DNA from: Chionoecetes opilio
Lineage: Eukaryota; Arthropoda; Malacostraca; Decapoda; Majidae
Direction of reading: 5' to 3'
NCBI GenBank assembly: GCA_016584305.1
Contig: JACEEZ010022536.1
Location: 37,699 to 101,698, forward strand
Length of the DNA stretch: 64,000 nucleotides
A program made the position numbers and the translations under genes. Below are positions 34,303-44,440 of this stretch, in pieces; positions within the stretch are counted from its first letter, which is position 1; each line of letters begins with the position of its first letter. The notes under the pieces were generated by a model. It was given only the letters and a program-made list of their open reading frames with translations, searched no databases and was not told where the DNA came from.

Positions 34303-35124
34303 GCAGTGGAGGCGATCAGGGGAGAGGCAGGGTGGATTACCTTTGCGGAGAGAATAGGAAAGTCAGTGCTTAATTACAAAATCAGGCTTAGAAAATGAAT
34401 GAAAACAGGTGGGCTCGAAAAGTTTATGAGTGGATAGGCAGAGTAGTAAATGGGATAGATCAAGCAGACGGTGGGAGAGGAAGTGTGGGTTACAGGGTTT
34501 CACAGATAGGATACACCAGTCTAGTGAGGGGAGCTAAAGCGAAAGGTGAATGACCAAGTTCAGAGGCAGGGCAGGGAGATGTGGAGACAGAGGATGGAGG
34601 GTAAGAGTTCTCTGAATTGGTACAAGGGGAAGACCACACCAAAGTGTGAGGTCTTTTATGATGGTAGCTTGGGGAGTGGTTTATTATTTAAAGCAAGGAC
34701 AAAATCTCTGGAGGTCAATAGTAGAACATATAGATGGGCAAACGAAGGAAGCAAGATATGTCAAATGTGTATGGGTAGACTAGATGAAACTGTAGATCAC
34801 CTGGTATTAATGTGTCCAAGGTATGATGAGGAAAGAGAGCGGCTTATAGCAATAGTGGCACGGGAGGTAGGCGTGGATCAGTGGGATAGAGTGGCAGAGG
34901 GGAACATAGATGGGATAATGGAATTTCTTTAGGTTTGAGTAGGGTACAGGACACCAATAGAAGAATCATTGAAGGGGTTAAAGTATTTCTAGAAAAGGCT
35001 TGGGTAAAAAGAGCAGAGAGTTAGGGCCTAATCCTACAAGCCCTCAGGGAGCCAGCCGGAAAATAGGCTTTGAACTGCGACTGAAAACCGTGGTTTAGCT
35101 CCCCACCTAGAAAGAAGAAGAAGA
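34303..35124 (+). pseudogene. LINE ORF2 C-terminus and 3' UTR ending in GAA repeats
   Basis: Blocks WITFAERIGKSVLNYKIRLR (34330), NRWARKVYEWIGRVVNG (34405) and, after a one-base shift at about 34545, NDQVQRQGREMWRQRMEGKS, LNWYKGKTTPKCEVFYDGSL, RTYRWANEGSKICQMCMG, then the zinc-knuckle-like C-x2-C-x9-H-x4-C (C-Q-M-C...VDHLVLMCPRYDEERERL) to TAG at 34930. A 3' UTR follows and ends in AGAAAGAAGAAGAAGAAG at 35110-35125. Knuckle plus Y-x4-R-x2-L is a common C-terminus of non-LTR retrotransposon ORF2. Upstream RT is missing: 5'-truncated copy, abutting the (CT)n array. Confidence 0.75.
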
Positions 35125-35179
35125 AGATCTCTCTCTCTCTCTCTCTCTCTCCCTTCCTCTTGCCTCGCCAGCTGAGTTT

Positions 35180-35430
35180 GTTTGTAAACAAAAAAACGCC
35201 CGTGGTGGCACAGGCAGGATTGTTATAGTGACCCCTGTGATTAGAGGCTCATGCCGGACCCCTGTGTCCTCCGATGCACTCGCAATCGAAGGTAGAGTTG
35301 ATGGGCAGGGCATGTGGGTGTTCTTAGGCCACTCCACGGTGCAGAAAGGTTTTGGTTTTCTTCGGGGATCGAACTCGGGTCACCGAGAACGCCAGTCGGA
35401 GACGCTAACCACTCCGCCACCGCCTCCCCA
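35180..35430 (-). mobile_element. tRNA-derived SINE, copy 1
   Basis: On the minus strand, the 5' end at 35430 reads GGGGAGGCGGTGGCGGAGTG (A-box-like), then GTTAGCGTCTCCGACTGGCG and CGAGTTCGATCC (B box), i.e. a tRNA-like head with the look of a class II (long variable arm) tRNA. The body has GGCCTAAGAACACCCACATG, CCCTGCCCATCAACTC and GAGTGCATCGGAGGACACAG. A second copy is at 44094-44440. This is not a functional tRNA gene: the acceptor stem has no partner downstream. Confidence 0.8.
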
Positions 35431-35528
35431 AAACGCTACGCAGGTCACCACCTGTGACCTGCCCACCCTGCTGACCACCGCTGCGGCGTGAATGTCACCA
35501 CCTGTGACCTGCCCACCCTGCTTTCGGG

Positions 35529-35972
35529 GTTATAATGGACGAGAACTTCGCGGTCGTTTTCAGAGACACCGACTAATTTCTCCTGGCCTACAATAGGTGC
35601 TTTTTCTAATGGAGATTTTATGCATGGTTTTAAGGTTAAGGTTAGGCTAGCTATACTTTGTGGTTAAGGTTAGGTTAGTTTGTTTTCTTTAAAACCTACA
35701 AGGTCAGGTTAGGTATGTTCTATTCAATGACTATAAGTTATCTGAGACCCTGACTCATTTCTCCCGGCAAAGTTTTAGGGCTTTTTTCTGATGGAGATTC
35801 AGTGTTTGCAATGGCAACGGCCACCATAATATTTGGTGATGTAATATATATATTTTTTTAATATGGGTTTCCGGAAAATAAAACTATCTCCACTACAAAA
35901 AGCACCTATTGTAGGCCAGGAAAAAATAGTCTGTATCTCCCTGCCCGACTGCGAAGTCCTGGTCCATTATTA
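35529..35972. mobile_element. Long-TIR element M1 with internal GGTTAG motifs
   Basis: TATAATGGACGAGAACTTCG at 35531 mirrors CTGCGAAGTCCTGGTCCATT ending near 35970. TIRs extend about 95 bp inward (shared CTCCTGGCCTACAATAGGTG and ATGGAGAT blocks). The centre carries AAGGTTAAGGTTAGGCTAG, GGTTAGGTTAGTTTG and GGTCAGGTTAGG. A related copy is at 58563-59003. Confidence 0.85.
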
Positions 35973-36067
35973 CCGCTTTCGGTAATGTTCCTGTTAGCCA
36001 ATCCATTCAGTAATAATTCAAAATGTAAAGTGAATTACAACAAATATTGTTTGTAGGAAAAAAATAG

Positions 36068-36556
36068 GTATTATTTTACACTAGGACCGAACTTCCCTAC
36101 ACAATTGGGAGCATGGTTTTTGTTTACCTTATTGTATTCTAAGAGACATTTTATCCGTGAGCTTTCCGTCGCAAATCATTACTTTTAGAGACCTAAGATG
36201 TTGTTCATAGGGAGGCGAGAGACAAGTGTTTACGAGCGCCACACTCTTCTTCCTCTTGTGACCTGCATCGCCTCTGTTCTTCCCTTGCCGCGGACACTTT
36301 TCAATGCAGATTTGGCTTTAGTTAGGATGTTAAAGCGTGGGATTATGTTAGGTTAGTGTGTCTAAAGGTGGGGTTAGGTTAGTTTGAGTTTCATATCTCC
36401 TATACACTCCTTCCTATTAAAAACATCTTATATCTCCGAAAGTAGTGATTTGCGACGGAAGCTCATAGAGAGAATGCTTCTTAGAATCCAATAAGGTCAA
36501 CAGAAACCTCACTCACAATTGTGTAGGCAATTTCGGTCCTAGTGTAAAAATGTACC
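36068..36556. mobile_element. Long-TIR element M2 with internal GGTTAG motifs
   Basis: The left TIR, GGTATTATTTTACACTAGGA through CGTCGCAAATCATTACTTTT (36068-36188), mirrors the right TIR at 36420-36556. Arms ~125 bp. The centre has ATGTTAGGTTAGTGTG and GGGGTTAGGTTAGTTTG. No coding capacity. It lies about 95 bp from M1, but the TIRs are unrelated. Confidence 0.85.
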
Positions 36557-37200
36557 AAAAAATAATTTGTTTAAAACACACACACACTTTCCAGTGTAGA
36601 TATGTACAAAAATTTGTAGTCATTTTTTCAATTGTTCTATCTTTAGCGGGCAATGTTACCCTAGCCAGTGGCTTTGTGGCATCATGTAGTGGGTACCCGG
36701 TCATTTCCACCACATCAAAAGGTTATTTCGCTCAGATGCTGGAGGCATTAAGCCCACATTAGATTACAGTTCTAATACCAAATTGATGATTTTGTACATC
36801 AAATAATAACCTAATCAAACCATTAAACTAACCTAATCTAACCTAACCCTCAAACTAACCTAACCTAACCTAGACTATGAACAAAATTATGCTTGCACCT
36901 TTCATTGTTTGTTCCCCACTCGTTCTGTCCTCTATAAATAGTAGTAGTAGTTATATATTTATATCAATAGTAGCAAGGTAATAAAATACTTGAATCCAGA
37001 CACAATCATGTTCTAAATATTAGCCCAAATGACTTTTGGGCGAAAAGACCGTAAACCATATCTATTGTTTGCCTGTGTGTTTTATTTCAAATAAATATTT
37101 CTATTTACCAAGAAGATTTCTTCATTTCAGGCTGCTCGTTAGCAGGGGTTAGACTAGGGGTTAGCAGGGGTTAGCAGGGGTTAGTAGGAGTTAGCAGGGG
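36557..37200. other. Spacer with CCTAACC and GGGGTTAGCA motifs
   Basis: 36820-36875 is rich in CTAACCTAACC. 37140-37200 is a short GGGGTTAGCA repeat. No gene recognised. Confidence 0.5.
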
Positions 37201-37203
37201 TTA

Positions 37204-37345
37204 GGCTAGGGCAGCGGTCGGCAACCTGTGGCTCCAGAGCCGCATGTGGCTCTTTCAAGAGACCTGTACGGCTCCTGCCAGCTACTTAAAAATGTCCAAT
37301 TTATCGTTAAAAATAGGAGCTAAAATTCTGGCGTAGACGCCGCAG
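37204..37345 (+). mobile_element. hAT-like terminus (CAGCGGTCGGCAACCTGTGG)
   Basis: CAGCGGTCGGCAACCTGTGG, then CTCCAGAGCCGCATGTGGCT and CTTTCAAGA, is a widespread animal hAT-type end (CAG-x-G-x-TCGGCAACCTGCGGCTC). No matching right end before the minisatellite at 37370; probably truncated or expanded by it. Confidence 0.65.
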
Positions 37346-37369
37346 TACAATAATGTATATGACCCAGGT

Positions 37370-37862
37370 CCTGGCCTCCTGGGTCTCTAGGTCCTGGCCT
37401 CCTGGGTCTCTAGGTCCTGGCCTCCTGGGTCTCTAGGTCCTGGGTCTCTAGGTCCTGGGTCTCTAGGTCCTGGGTCTCTAGGTCCTGGGTCTCTAGGTCC
37501 TGGGTCTCTAGGTCCTGGGTCTCTAGGTCCTGGGTCCTGGGTCTCCGGGTCCTGGGTCTCCGGGTCCTGGGTCTCTAGGTCCTGGGTCTCTAGGTCCTGG
37601 GTCTCTAGGTCCTGGGTCTCTAGGTCCTGGGTCTCTAGGTCCTGGGTCTCTAGGTCCTGGGTCTCTAGGTCCTGGGTCTCTAGGTCCTGGGTCTCTAGGT
37701 CCTGGGTCTCTAGGTCCTGGTTCCTGGGTCTCCGGGTCCTGGGTCTCCGGGTCCTGGGTCTCTAGGTCCTGGGTCTCTAGGTCCTGGGTCTCTAGGTCCT
37801 GGGTCTCTAGATCCTGGGTCTCTAGGTCCTGGGTCTCTAGGTCCTAGGTCCTGGGTCTCTAG
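37370..37862. repeat. 15-bp minisatellite (GGTCCTGGGTCTCTA), ~32 copies
   Basis: GGTCCTGGGTCTCTA repeats, beginning with three longer GGCCTCCTGGGTCTCTAGGT units, with occasional TCCGGG variants clustered as pairs (37520-37565, 37720-37760), which suggests block duplication. Confidence 0.95.
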
Positions 37863-38040
37863 GAAAATATTGAGATGAATTTTTGTAGTTATTAATATTA
37901 TTATCATTATAATTATTATTAAGGTGTATATTATCCTATCTGTGGGTATATTTAACTCCCATAGGGTGTTATGGAGGGTATTTTGGTAATTAATTTCAGC
38001 CAGTAATTGAGTACGAGGTTAAAAGTATTTTTTTCCAATG

Positions 38041-38511
38041 TATTTTGATGTGTTAAGAATGATGGTCACATTCACAATCGTGGGAAATGCATAATTTTGC
38101 AGTGAACCCTTTATCCCTGCTTTAGGTTAAGCTAGGTTCGAGGCGAGCCTCGTTAGCGAGGGTTCTTGGGGGGCACGGCTCCCCAGTTATGTCAGGTTAC
38201 GTCACCAATATTCATGTAGTGTATCCGAGGGCAGTGTTACCGTTGTAGTACAAGATTTAACTTGAGATATTTCCAGGAATAGGTTAGTCATTCCCATACA
38301 TTGTATATAGTGCTTACCGCATATATTTTACGTCATGCACATACTATACGTACTATCAGTATTATAGTATACAGCTCTCGTCCACTTTCCCCGTCTAAAA
38401 CCCTGCGTTCCCGACGGGTCCCCAGGGTTGTTATGGAGGGGCTGGATAACTGCTAAATGAGGCATTTCCAACGATTTTTAATGGGATCATTATTCTTAAC
38501 GCATCAAAATA
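38041..38511. mobile_element. Long-TIR element, TATTTTGATG ends
   Basis: TATTTTGATGTGTTAAGAAT at 38041 mirrors ATTCTTAACGCATCAAAATA ending at 38511. A second conserved block, ACAATCGTGGGAAATGC, is mirrored by GGCATTTCCAACGATTT. 471 bp, no coding capacity. Its last TA (38510-38511) is also the flank of the next element. Confidence 0.8.
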
Positions 38512-38991
38512 CAGGAGAACCTCATTTAACCGGCATTTAAAACAACGGCAGCCTCAAAACAACGGCACTAATTGACCCAGGCATTAATTAGGTACAGGAG
38601 AACCTCATTTAACCGGCATTTAAAACAACGGCAGCCTCGAAACAACGGCACTAATTGACCCAGGCATTAATTAGGTACAGGAGAACCTCATTTAACCGGC
38701 ATTTAAAACAACGGCAGCCTCAAAACAACGGCACTAATCGACCCAGGCATTAATTAGGTACAGAGAAACCTCATTTAACCGGCATTTAAAACAACGGCAG
38801 CCTCAAAACAACGGCACTAATTGACCCAGGCATTAATTAGGTAGGAGAACCTCGTTTAACCGGCATTTAAAACAACGGCAGCCTCAAAACAACGGCACTA
38901 ATTGACCCAGGCATTAATTAGGTACAGGAGAACCTCGTTTAACCGGCATTTAAAACAACGGCAGCCTCAAAACAACGGCACTAATCGACCC

Positions 38992-38995
<4 letters not shown>
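38512..38995. repeat. 83-bp tandem array of a TIR-containing unit, 6 copies
   Basis: Each unit starts with the TIR (ACAGGAGAACCTCATTTAAC), then CGGCATTTAAAACAACGGCA, GCCTCAAAACAACGGCACTA and ATTGACCCAGGCATTAATTA plus GGT. Unit 5 begins TAGGAG rather than TACAGGAG. Confidence 0.95.
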
Positions 38996-39037
<42 letters not shown>

Positions 39038-39039
<2 letters not shown>

Positions 39040-39259
39040 TCCCACTGATAAACTCTGGAACTGTCTTCCTGTTTCTATTGGTCCACTTTCCTATGACTTA
39101 CATCTTTTCAAAAGAAGAGTAACAAGACACCTCCCTCACTAAATTGGCTCACCCCACTTTTTTATTTTATTCTCTGACTGTCTTCTTTATAGGGACTGGC
39201 AACTAAGCGGGCTTTGTGTTACCCATTTTTGTTGTGCCCTTGGCCAGTTCCTTGTGATG

Positions 39260-39298
<39 letters not shown>
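39038..39298 (+). pseudogene. LINE 3' end with poly-A, nested in the pogo-like element
   Basis: PVSIGPLSYDLHLFKRRVTR and H-L-P-H (39065-39140), then a 3' UTR with AGGGACTGGCAACTAAGCGG, GTGTTACCCATTTTTGTTG and CCAGTTCCTTGTGATG, then (A)38. Same family as 11420-12085. It is preceded by (T)44, so only the last ~220 bp of the LINE were inserted. Confidence 0.75.
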
Positions 39299-39301
<3 letters not shown>

Positions 39302-39403
39302 ATTTTGTGGGCTGCCATAAGAGTAACTCTCAAAACAACGGCACAAAGAGTTATCCGGCATGCACTGCCCCCCGAGGCTGCCGGATAAACCAGTTTCTCC
39401 TGT

Positions 39404-39938
39404 ATATATGCAGATTTTACCCGTCGGTGGGCCTAGTAACTCTATATGCAGATTTTACCCGTCGGTGGGCCTAGTAACTATATATGCAGATTTTACCCGT
39501 CGGTGGGCCTAGTAACTATATATGCAGATTTTACCCGTCGGTGGGCCTAGTAACTATATATGCAGATTTTACCCGTCAGTGGGCCTAGTAACTCTATATG
39601 CAGATTTTACCCGTCGGTGGGCCTAGTAACTATATATGCAGATTTTACCCGTCGGTGGGCCTAGTAACTATATATGCAGATTTTACCCGTCGGTGGGCCT
39701 AGTAACTCTATATGCAGATTTTACCCGTCGGTGGGCCTAGTAACTCTATATGCAGATTTTACCCGTCAGTGGGCCTAGTAACTCTATATGCAGATTTTAC
39801 CCGTCAGTGGGCCTAGTAACTATATATGCAGATTTTACCCGTCGGTGGGCCTAGTGACTCTATATGCAGATTTTACCCGTCGGTGGGCCTAGTAACTATA
39901 TATGCAGATTTTACCCGTCGGTGGGCCTAGTAACTACA
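39404..39938. repeat. 38-bp minisatellite, ~14 copies
   Basis: The unit is TATATGCAGATTTTACCCGT then CGGTGGGCCTAGTAACTC, with CAGTGG and TATATA/TCTATA variants. It begins at the TA next to the pogo-like element end. Confidence 0.96.
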
Positions 39939-39944
39939 TATGTG

Positions 39945-40583
39945 ACATAAATTCCCACAGACAGCAGCCTTCTGCTGTGAAGTTTTGCCCCGTGTGTAGA
40001 GTCTATAGCAGGACCTGTGGTAGTGTGCTTCAGCGGCCACAATATCTCTGCTTACAATGCCAAGTATTCTGCTGTCCAGTTTCTTTGTGGCGGCATTCCT
40101 GATCTTAGCATCGGCTCTCAGTTCTCTGCACTTCACCAACACTTCTCCAGTCTTCTGTGGTTTGGCGTACTTGTTTGTTTTCTGGCAAAATATGCACTCT
40201 GCTTCCTATGTTGTTGAGGTGCTAGGGATTGCACGAGCAGCCCTTGCAGGGTTGCTATCCTCAGGACAGCCATGGGTAGTCTTCTCTTTTTGAGCCAGGA
40301 TGCCATCTAGTGCTCTCTTCATCGTGAAGATGCTGCAACATTTTCTGTGGTAATTGAGAGCAGGGATGTCTCCTTCGGGAGTGTCTTCAGCCAACTCCAA
40401 TATGGGCTCATGACGCCGTATTTGAGCTGCCCGGAGGAGAGTTTTCCAGGAGTCAACTGATGGTGGTGAAATTAGGTTTTCCTTGTCATGGGAACAATGA
40501 ATATTTTCATCTGTAGCCGCGGGCACTGTGGAGGCGCATCAGTACAGGGGTGCCCAGTGTCCGCCAGCATTCACCTCCTCCAT
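39945..40583 (-). pseudogene. N-terminal exon of the CXC/PIN-like family (zinc-ribbon-like), two stop codons
   Basis: One continuous minus-strand frame from a splice-acceptor-like CTTGTCTGTTGCAG (40598-40584) and ATG at 40583: MEEVNAGGHWAPLY-stop-CASTVPAATDENIHC, SWKTLLRAAQIRRHEPILEL (~40440-40380), NYHRKCCSIFTMKRALDGIL, IPSTSTT-stop-EAECIFCQKTNKY (40210-40175), LVKCRELRADAKIRNAATKK, then LDSRILGIVSRDIVAAEAHY and HRSCYRLYTRGKT (to ~39985). Two modules with Y-H-R-K/S-C and C-x2-C look like metal-binding modules. I recognise this as the N-terminal part of the family whose C-terminus is at 30850-31677 (from memory, moderate certainty). The only lesions are two in-frame stops, TGA at ~40540 and TAG at ~40207; the frame is otherwise open over ~590 bp, so this is a recent pseudogene or a copy with two base errors. 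Confidence 0.7.
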
Positions 40584-40975
40584 CTGCAACAGACAAGAAC
40601 ATGGATTAGAAAACATTTTTCTCCAGTTCTTTCAATGTCAATACTCTGGTAATATATGAGGCTTAAGACGTAAATGATATCAAGATATGGATTTCTGTGA
40701 CTATACAGTTTTTTGTTTTTAGCCTCTTAGACGTCAATATATAACATTTTAAGAATTATAAGAGTAGCATTTAAAAGATGAAGCATCACCCTACAATCTC
40801 ATCTCTATGGCATTTCATCAAGAAAGGACTTGTTTTAGAGGTAGGGAATGAAATAGGGCTGGGAAACACAATTTTTTCAATTTTGATGAAAACCTGCCTT
40901 CCACTTCCGGCTTTCATAAATAAAAACGGAAAATATGAGAAAATGACCCCATGAAAGTGTGTTTTTCACAAAAAT
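40584..40975. other. Probable intron or upstream flank of the exon at 39945-40583
   Basis: A pyrimidine-rich acceptor-like sequence abuts the exon. No gene seen in the rest. Confidence 0.4.
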
Positions 40976-41197
40976 ATACCGTCAAGCTGCCACCCTGGCA
41001 AGGCTGTCATACATTATTGTACTTGTATTGCTGCAACAAACACAATGGCACAAGTATAGTTGTGCCCCCTTGGGTGCTGCCGCTATATACCGTCAAGCTG
41101 CCACCCTGGCAAGGCTGTCATACATTATTGTACTTCTATTGCTGCAACAAACACAATGGCACAAGTATAGTTGTGCCCCCTTGGGTGCTGCCGCTAT
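40976..41197. repeat. 111-bp tandem duplication
   Basis: ATACCGTCAAGCTGCCACCC to GTGCTGCCGCTAT occurs twice in tandem with a single difference (TTGTATTG/TTCTATTG). Confidence 0.95.
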
Positions 41198-41638
41198 CTG
41201 GTCCTGTCCACCGACTATAATCTGTTTGTCTTGTAATGACGCGTTGTTCCCGCAGGCTGTGATGGATGCCCCGGGGACTGCAGTGACAGGTGTGCCCTGA
41301 CACCCTTCCCAACAGTCATGACCTTTGTCCCACCCAGGCCTGGCCTCACCCCGGGCCTGGAAGAAGCACAACAGTCCAAGCATGAGGTAGGTTCACAATA
41401 GTATTTATTCTCCTTTGTATCAATAAACATGTTGTTGGAAAGCAATTGAAAGTATGTCATGACCTGTTGCTACGTCATGACCTGGACAACTGTTGTGGCA
41501 TCCATTATTACACAGTGGTGGTGCTGAAGTGACCCGTGTGGCCGGTCATCCCTGGCCTGACTAACTGTGTTCTGCAATACATGACATTTGTGCAATCTTG
41601 TCATTTATGATGAGAGAAAGGATAATAACATAAAAAAA
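41198..41638. other. Unassigned spacer
   Basis: No gene recognised. Confidence 0.4.
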
Positions 41639-41639
41639 T

Positions 41640-42655
41640 AAGGAAGCTACAAGAGGCCGGGAGACCTACACGTGGTAGTTCCTGTTACTTAACACTACCT
41701 ACATCCACCTTTCATCCCCATCCATAACACTGTCCAGCCTCCTTTCAAAGCTCCCTAATGACTCCGCACTGACCATCTGACGACTGAGTCCATGCCAATC
41801 ATTCACCACCCTATTTGTGAACCAGTTTTTCCCTATTTCTTTTTTAAATCTACGCCCTTCCAGCTTGAATCCGTGACTTCTTGTTCTACCCTGGTTAAAA
41901 GCCGTAAGAACTTTTCCTACCTCTCCTTTATTAAATCCCTTGATCCACTTAAAAACTTCTATCAGATCGCCCCTTACTCTGCGTCTCTCGAGTGAGTGTA
42001 ACTTTAATAACTTCAATCTCCTCTCATAACTAAAGTTACGCATCCCTTGTATCATTTTGGTCATCCTTCTCTGCACTGTTTCTAACAAGGCTATATCCAC
42101 CCTGTAATATGGAGACCAAAACTGAACCGCATAGTCTAGGTGAGGCCTGACTAGAGCCAGATAAAGCTTTAGAATAACTTCCGCACTTCTACTTTTAACA
42201 CTTCTGGTAATGAATCCTAACACTCTATTAGCTCTATTTCTAGCCTCAATACATTGTTTCCTAGGTCGGAGGTCTGGGTTCACCCTCACTCCAAGATCTT
42301 TTTCACCTTCTGATCTTTTCAGCGATACATTGCTTATGGTGTATCTATTACCAGGGTTTTTTCTACCAACATTCATAACGCTGCACTTATCAATATTAAA
42401 TTCCATCTGCCATCTGACTGCCCACTCGTTAAGTTTATCTAAGTCTCCCTGCAATATGTTTACATCAGACTGTGATCCAATAATCCTACCTACCTTAGTA
42501 TCATCAGCATACTTGCTGATATCACTGCTAATTCCACTATCCAAGTCGTTGATGTAAATCAAAAATAGTAATGGGCCCATAACAGACCCTTGTGGAACTC
42601 CACTTGTTACCTGTCCCCATTCAGATTTGGAACCATTAAGTGACGCACTGCCTGC
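41640..42655 (-). pseudogene. CR1-like LINE ORF2, 5'-truncated, copy 4
   Basis: The minus-strand frame is intact from the RT palm to the end: NGSKSEWGQVTSGVPQGSVM, GPLLFLIYINDLD, KYADDTKVG (the catalytic YADD), LQGDLDKLNEWAVRWQMEFN, DLGVRVNPDLRPRKQCIEA, LVRPHLDYAVQFWSPYYRVD, RRRVRGDLIEVFKWIKGFN and NWFTNRVVNDWHGLSRQMVS, ending near 41699. A 3' UTR follows to about 41640 (CTCCCGGCCTCTTGTAGCTT on the minus strand). Everything upstream of R-Q-x-V-T is missing, which is usual 5' truncation. At 42649-42675 the sequence passes into a foreign 27-mer that recurs at 53628. The only intact YADD in the window. Confidence 0.9.
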
Positions 42656-42675
42656 GACAAGGGGCCAAGCGCCAT

Positions 42676-43193
42676 AAGGAAGAAAACGGGAAAATCGCTT
42701 TATAAGTAATCCTAGCGCGTGCATCAATCGTTCACCGTCACTTTACTAAACCTATTTCGTGTGTCCTTATTATAGTACATACAACAATACTTTTTACCTC
42801 GTTAAGGACTACATTTTCTTAGTTTATATTTGATATGATTTCGATTTAGTTAAGTTTAATAGTAAAGGAGTTATTAAGTGAGGAATCTACAGGGTGTGAA
42901 ATGCACGACATAATTTATAATCTTTAAAAAATTCGTATAGACTAGTAAATTGATACATAACAATATAATAAACTGCATCAATTTAGAGGCTACATCTCTT
43001 TATAATTCATGATGTATAGATTTGAGGTCCCGAAATGAAACAATAACGTTGTGGTGACTGAATGAATTAAAATTCTTTCCGCTAAGCTGCACTGCCGCAC
43101 CCGGGGGAATGGGATGAGGACGAGGTGGACGATGCGCAGTGCTGCCAGACGTAAGACACTCCCGGTGTCCTCCCGCCCTCCTACCCCTTCCTT

Positions 43194-43195
<2 letters not shown>
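42676..43195. other. Unassigned spacer
   Basis: No gene recognised. Confidence 0.4.
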
Positions 43196-43231
<36 letters not shown>

Positions 43232-43373
43232 CTCTTTTCCTTCCTCTCTCTCTCTCTTCCCCTCTCTCTCTCTCCTCTCTCTCTCCTCTCCTCCCCTCTC
43301 TCTCTCTCTCTCTCCCCTCTCTCTCCTCCTCTCTCCTTTTATCTCCTCTCTCTCTCTTCTCTCCTCTCATCCC

Positions 43374-43454
<81 letters not shown>

Positions 43455-43471
43455 CCCCTCTCTCTCTCTCT

Positions 43472-43537
<66 letters not shown>

Positions 43538-43539
43538 CT

Positions 43540-43577
<38 letters not shown>

Positions 43578-43722
43578 TCTCTCTCTCTCCCCTCCTCTCT
43601 CTCTCTCTCTCTCCTCTCTCTTTTCCCGCTCTCTCTCTCTCTTCTCCCCTCTCTCTCCTCTCTCTCTCTCTCTCTCTATCTCTCTCCTCCCCTCTCTCTC
43701 TCTCTTCTCTCTCTCATATTTT
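43196..43722. repeat. (CT)n array
   Basis: Over 500 bp of CT with C and T insertions; the long serine/leucine frames on the plus strand and R/E frames on the minus strand are by-products. Confidence 0.97.
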
Positions 43723-44093
43723 CATAGTTCTTAAGAGTGCTTAGGCTCTTACTATTACCTGATTTTAATGTTTTTGTCGGCATGGTCAAACCATGTATTT
43801 CAAGCTGCTTATCAGTCGATGTTTTGGTTGTAGCCAAAAGCCCCGTCCACACTGTGACGCGCGTTGTGTAAAAGTGGTGGTGTTGAAAATCGAGGTTCGC
43901 GCACTGCTCAGCTGTTCCAGCCAGACCGTCCGATTGCATGGATGTGCGTGTTGAGGCAAGATGTCACAGAGGGTGTTCCGGGCCGCACTAATATGTAATC
44001 TTACACGGTATTATCAAACTACCAGATAATATTTAGGAAAACTGAACATAACATCATCTTCACGAGACATTACTGTGTGTCATGAATACAAAT
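43723..44093. other. Unassigned spacer
   Basis: No gene recognised. Confidence 0.4.
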
Positions 44094-44440
44094 CTTCTTC
44101 TTCTTTTTTACATCTTGGCCTATAGCGCCTGTAGGCAGTGAGCTCTAGGGATGGGATGGTAGGCCCTGCAGTTTCACTTGAGGCCTGTGATGGTTGGCCC
44201 TCGCCCGTGGTGGCGCAGGCAGGATTGTTATAGTGACGCCTGTGATTAGAGGCTCATGCCGCCCCCCTGTGTCCTCCGATGCACTCGCAATCCAAGGTAG
44301 GCTACAGTTAATGGGCAGGGCATGTGGGTGTTCTTAGGCCACTCGGCGGTGCAGAAAGATTTTAAGTGGATTTATGGGTATCACTCGGGATCGAACTCGG
44401 GTCTTCGAGAGCACCACTACTACCGCCCGACGCCTCCCCA
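44094..44440 (-). mobile_element. tRNA-derived SINE, copy 2 with GAA tail
   Basis: The minus strand starts at 44440 with GGGGAGGCGTCGGGCGGTAG, has CGAGTTCGATCCCGAGTG (B box), the same body as the 35180-35430 copy, and continues further 3': CACTGCCTACAGGCGCTATA, GGCCAAGATGTAAAAAAGAA and (GAA)n, ending about 44094. The A box is degraded in this copy. The GAA tail equals that of the LINE at 34303-35124. Confidence 0.8.

Larger units (their letters stand above)
38512..39402. mobile_element. pogo-like element with amplified left end and nested LINE
   Basis: CAGGAGAACCTCATTTAACC at 38512 and GGATAAACCAGTTTCTCCTG ending at 39402 form the TIR; TA flanks both. Within it are six 83-bp repeats of its own left end (38512-38995), a T-run, a LINE 3' end (39038-39298) and the right arm (39300-39402) with TCCGGCA...TGCCGGAT. 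No transposase. Confidence 0.85.

Noticed and set aside
35364..35430. tRNA gene on the minus strand
   Set aside because: Box A and B-like sequence are present, but the acceptor stem does not close and the unit continues into a SINE body that recurs at 44094-44440.
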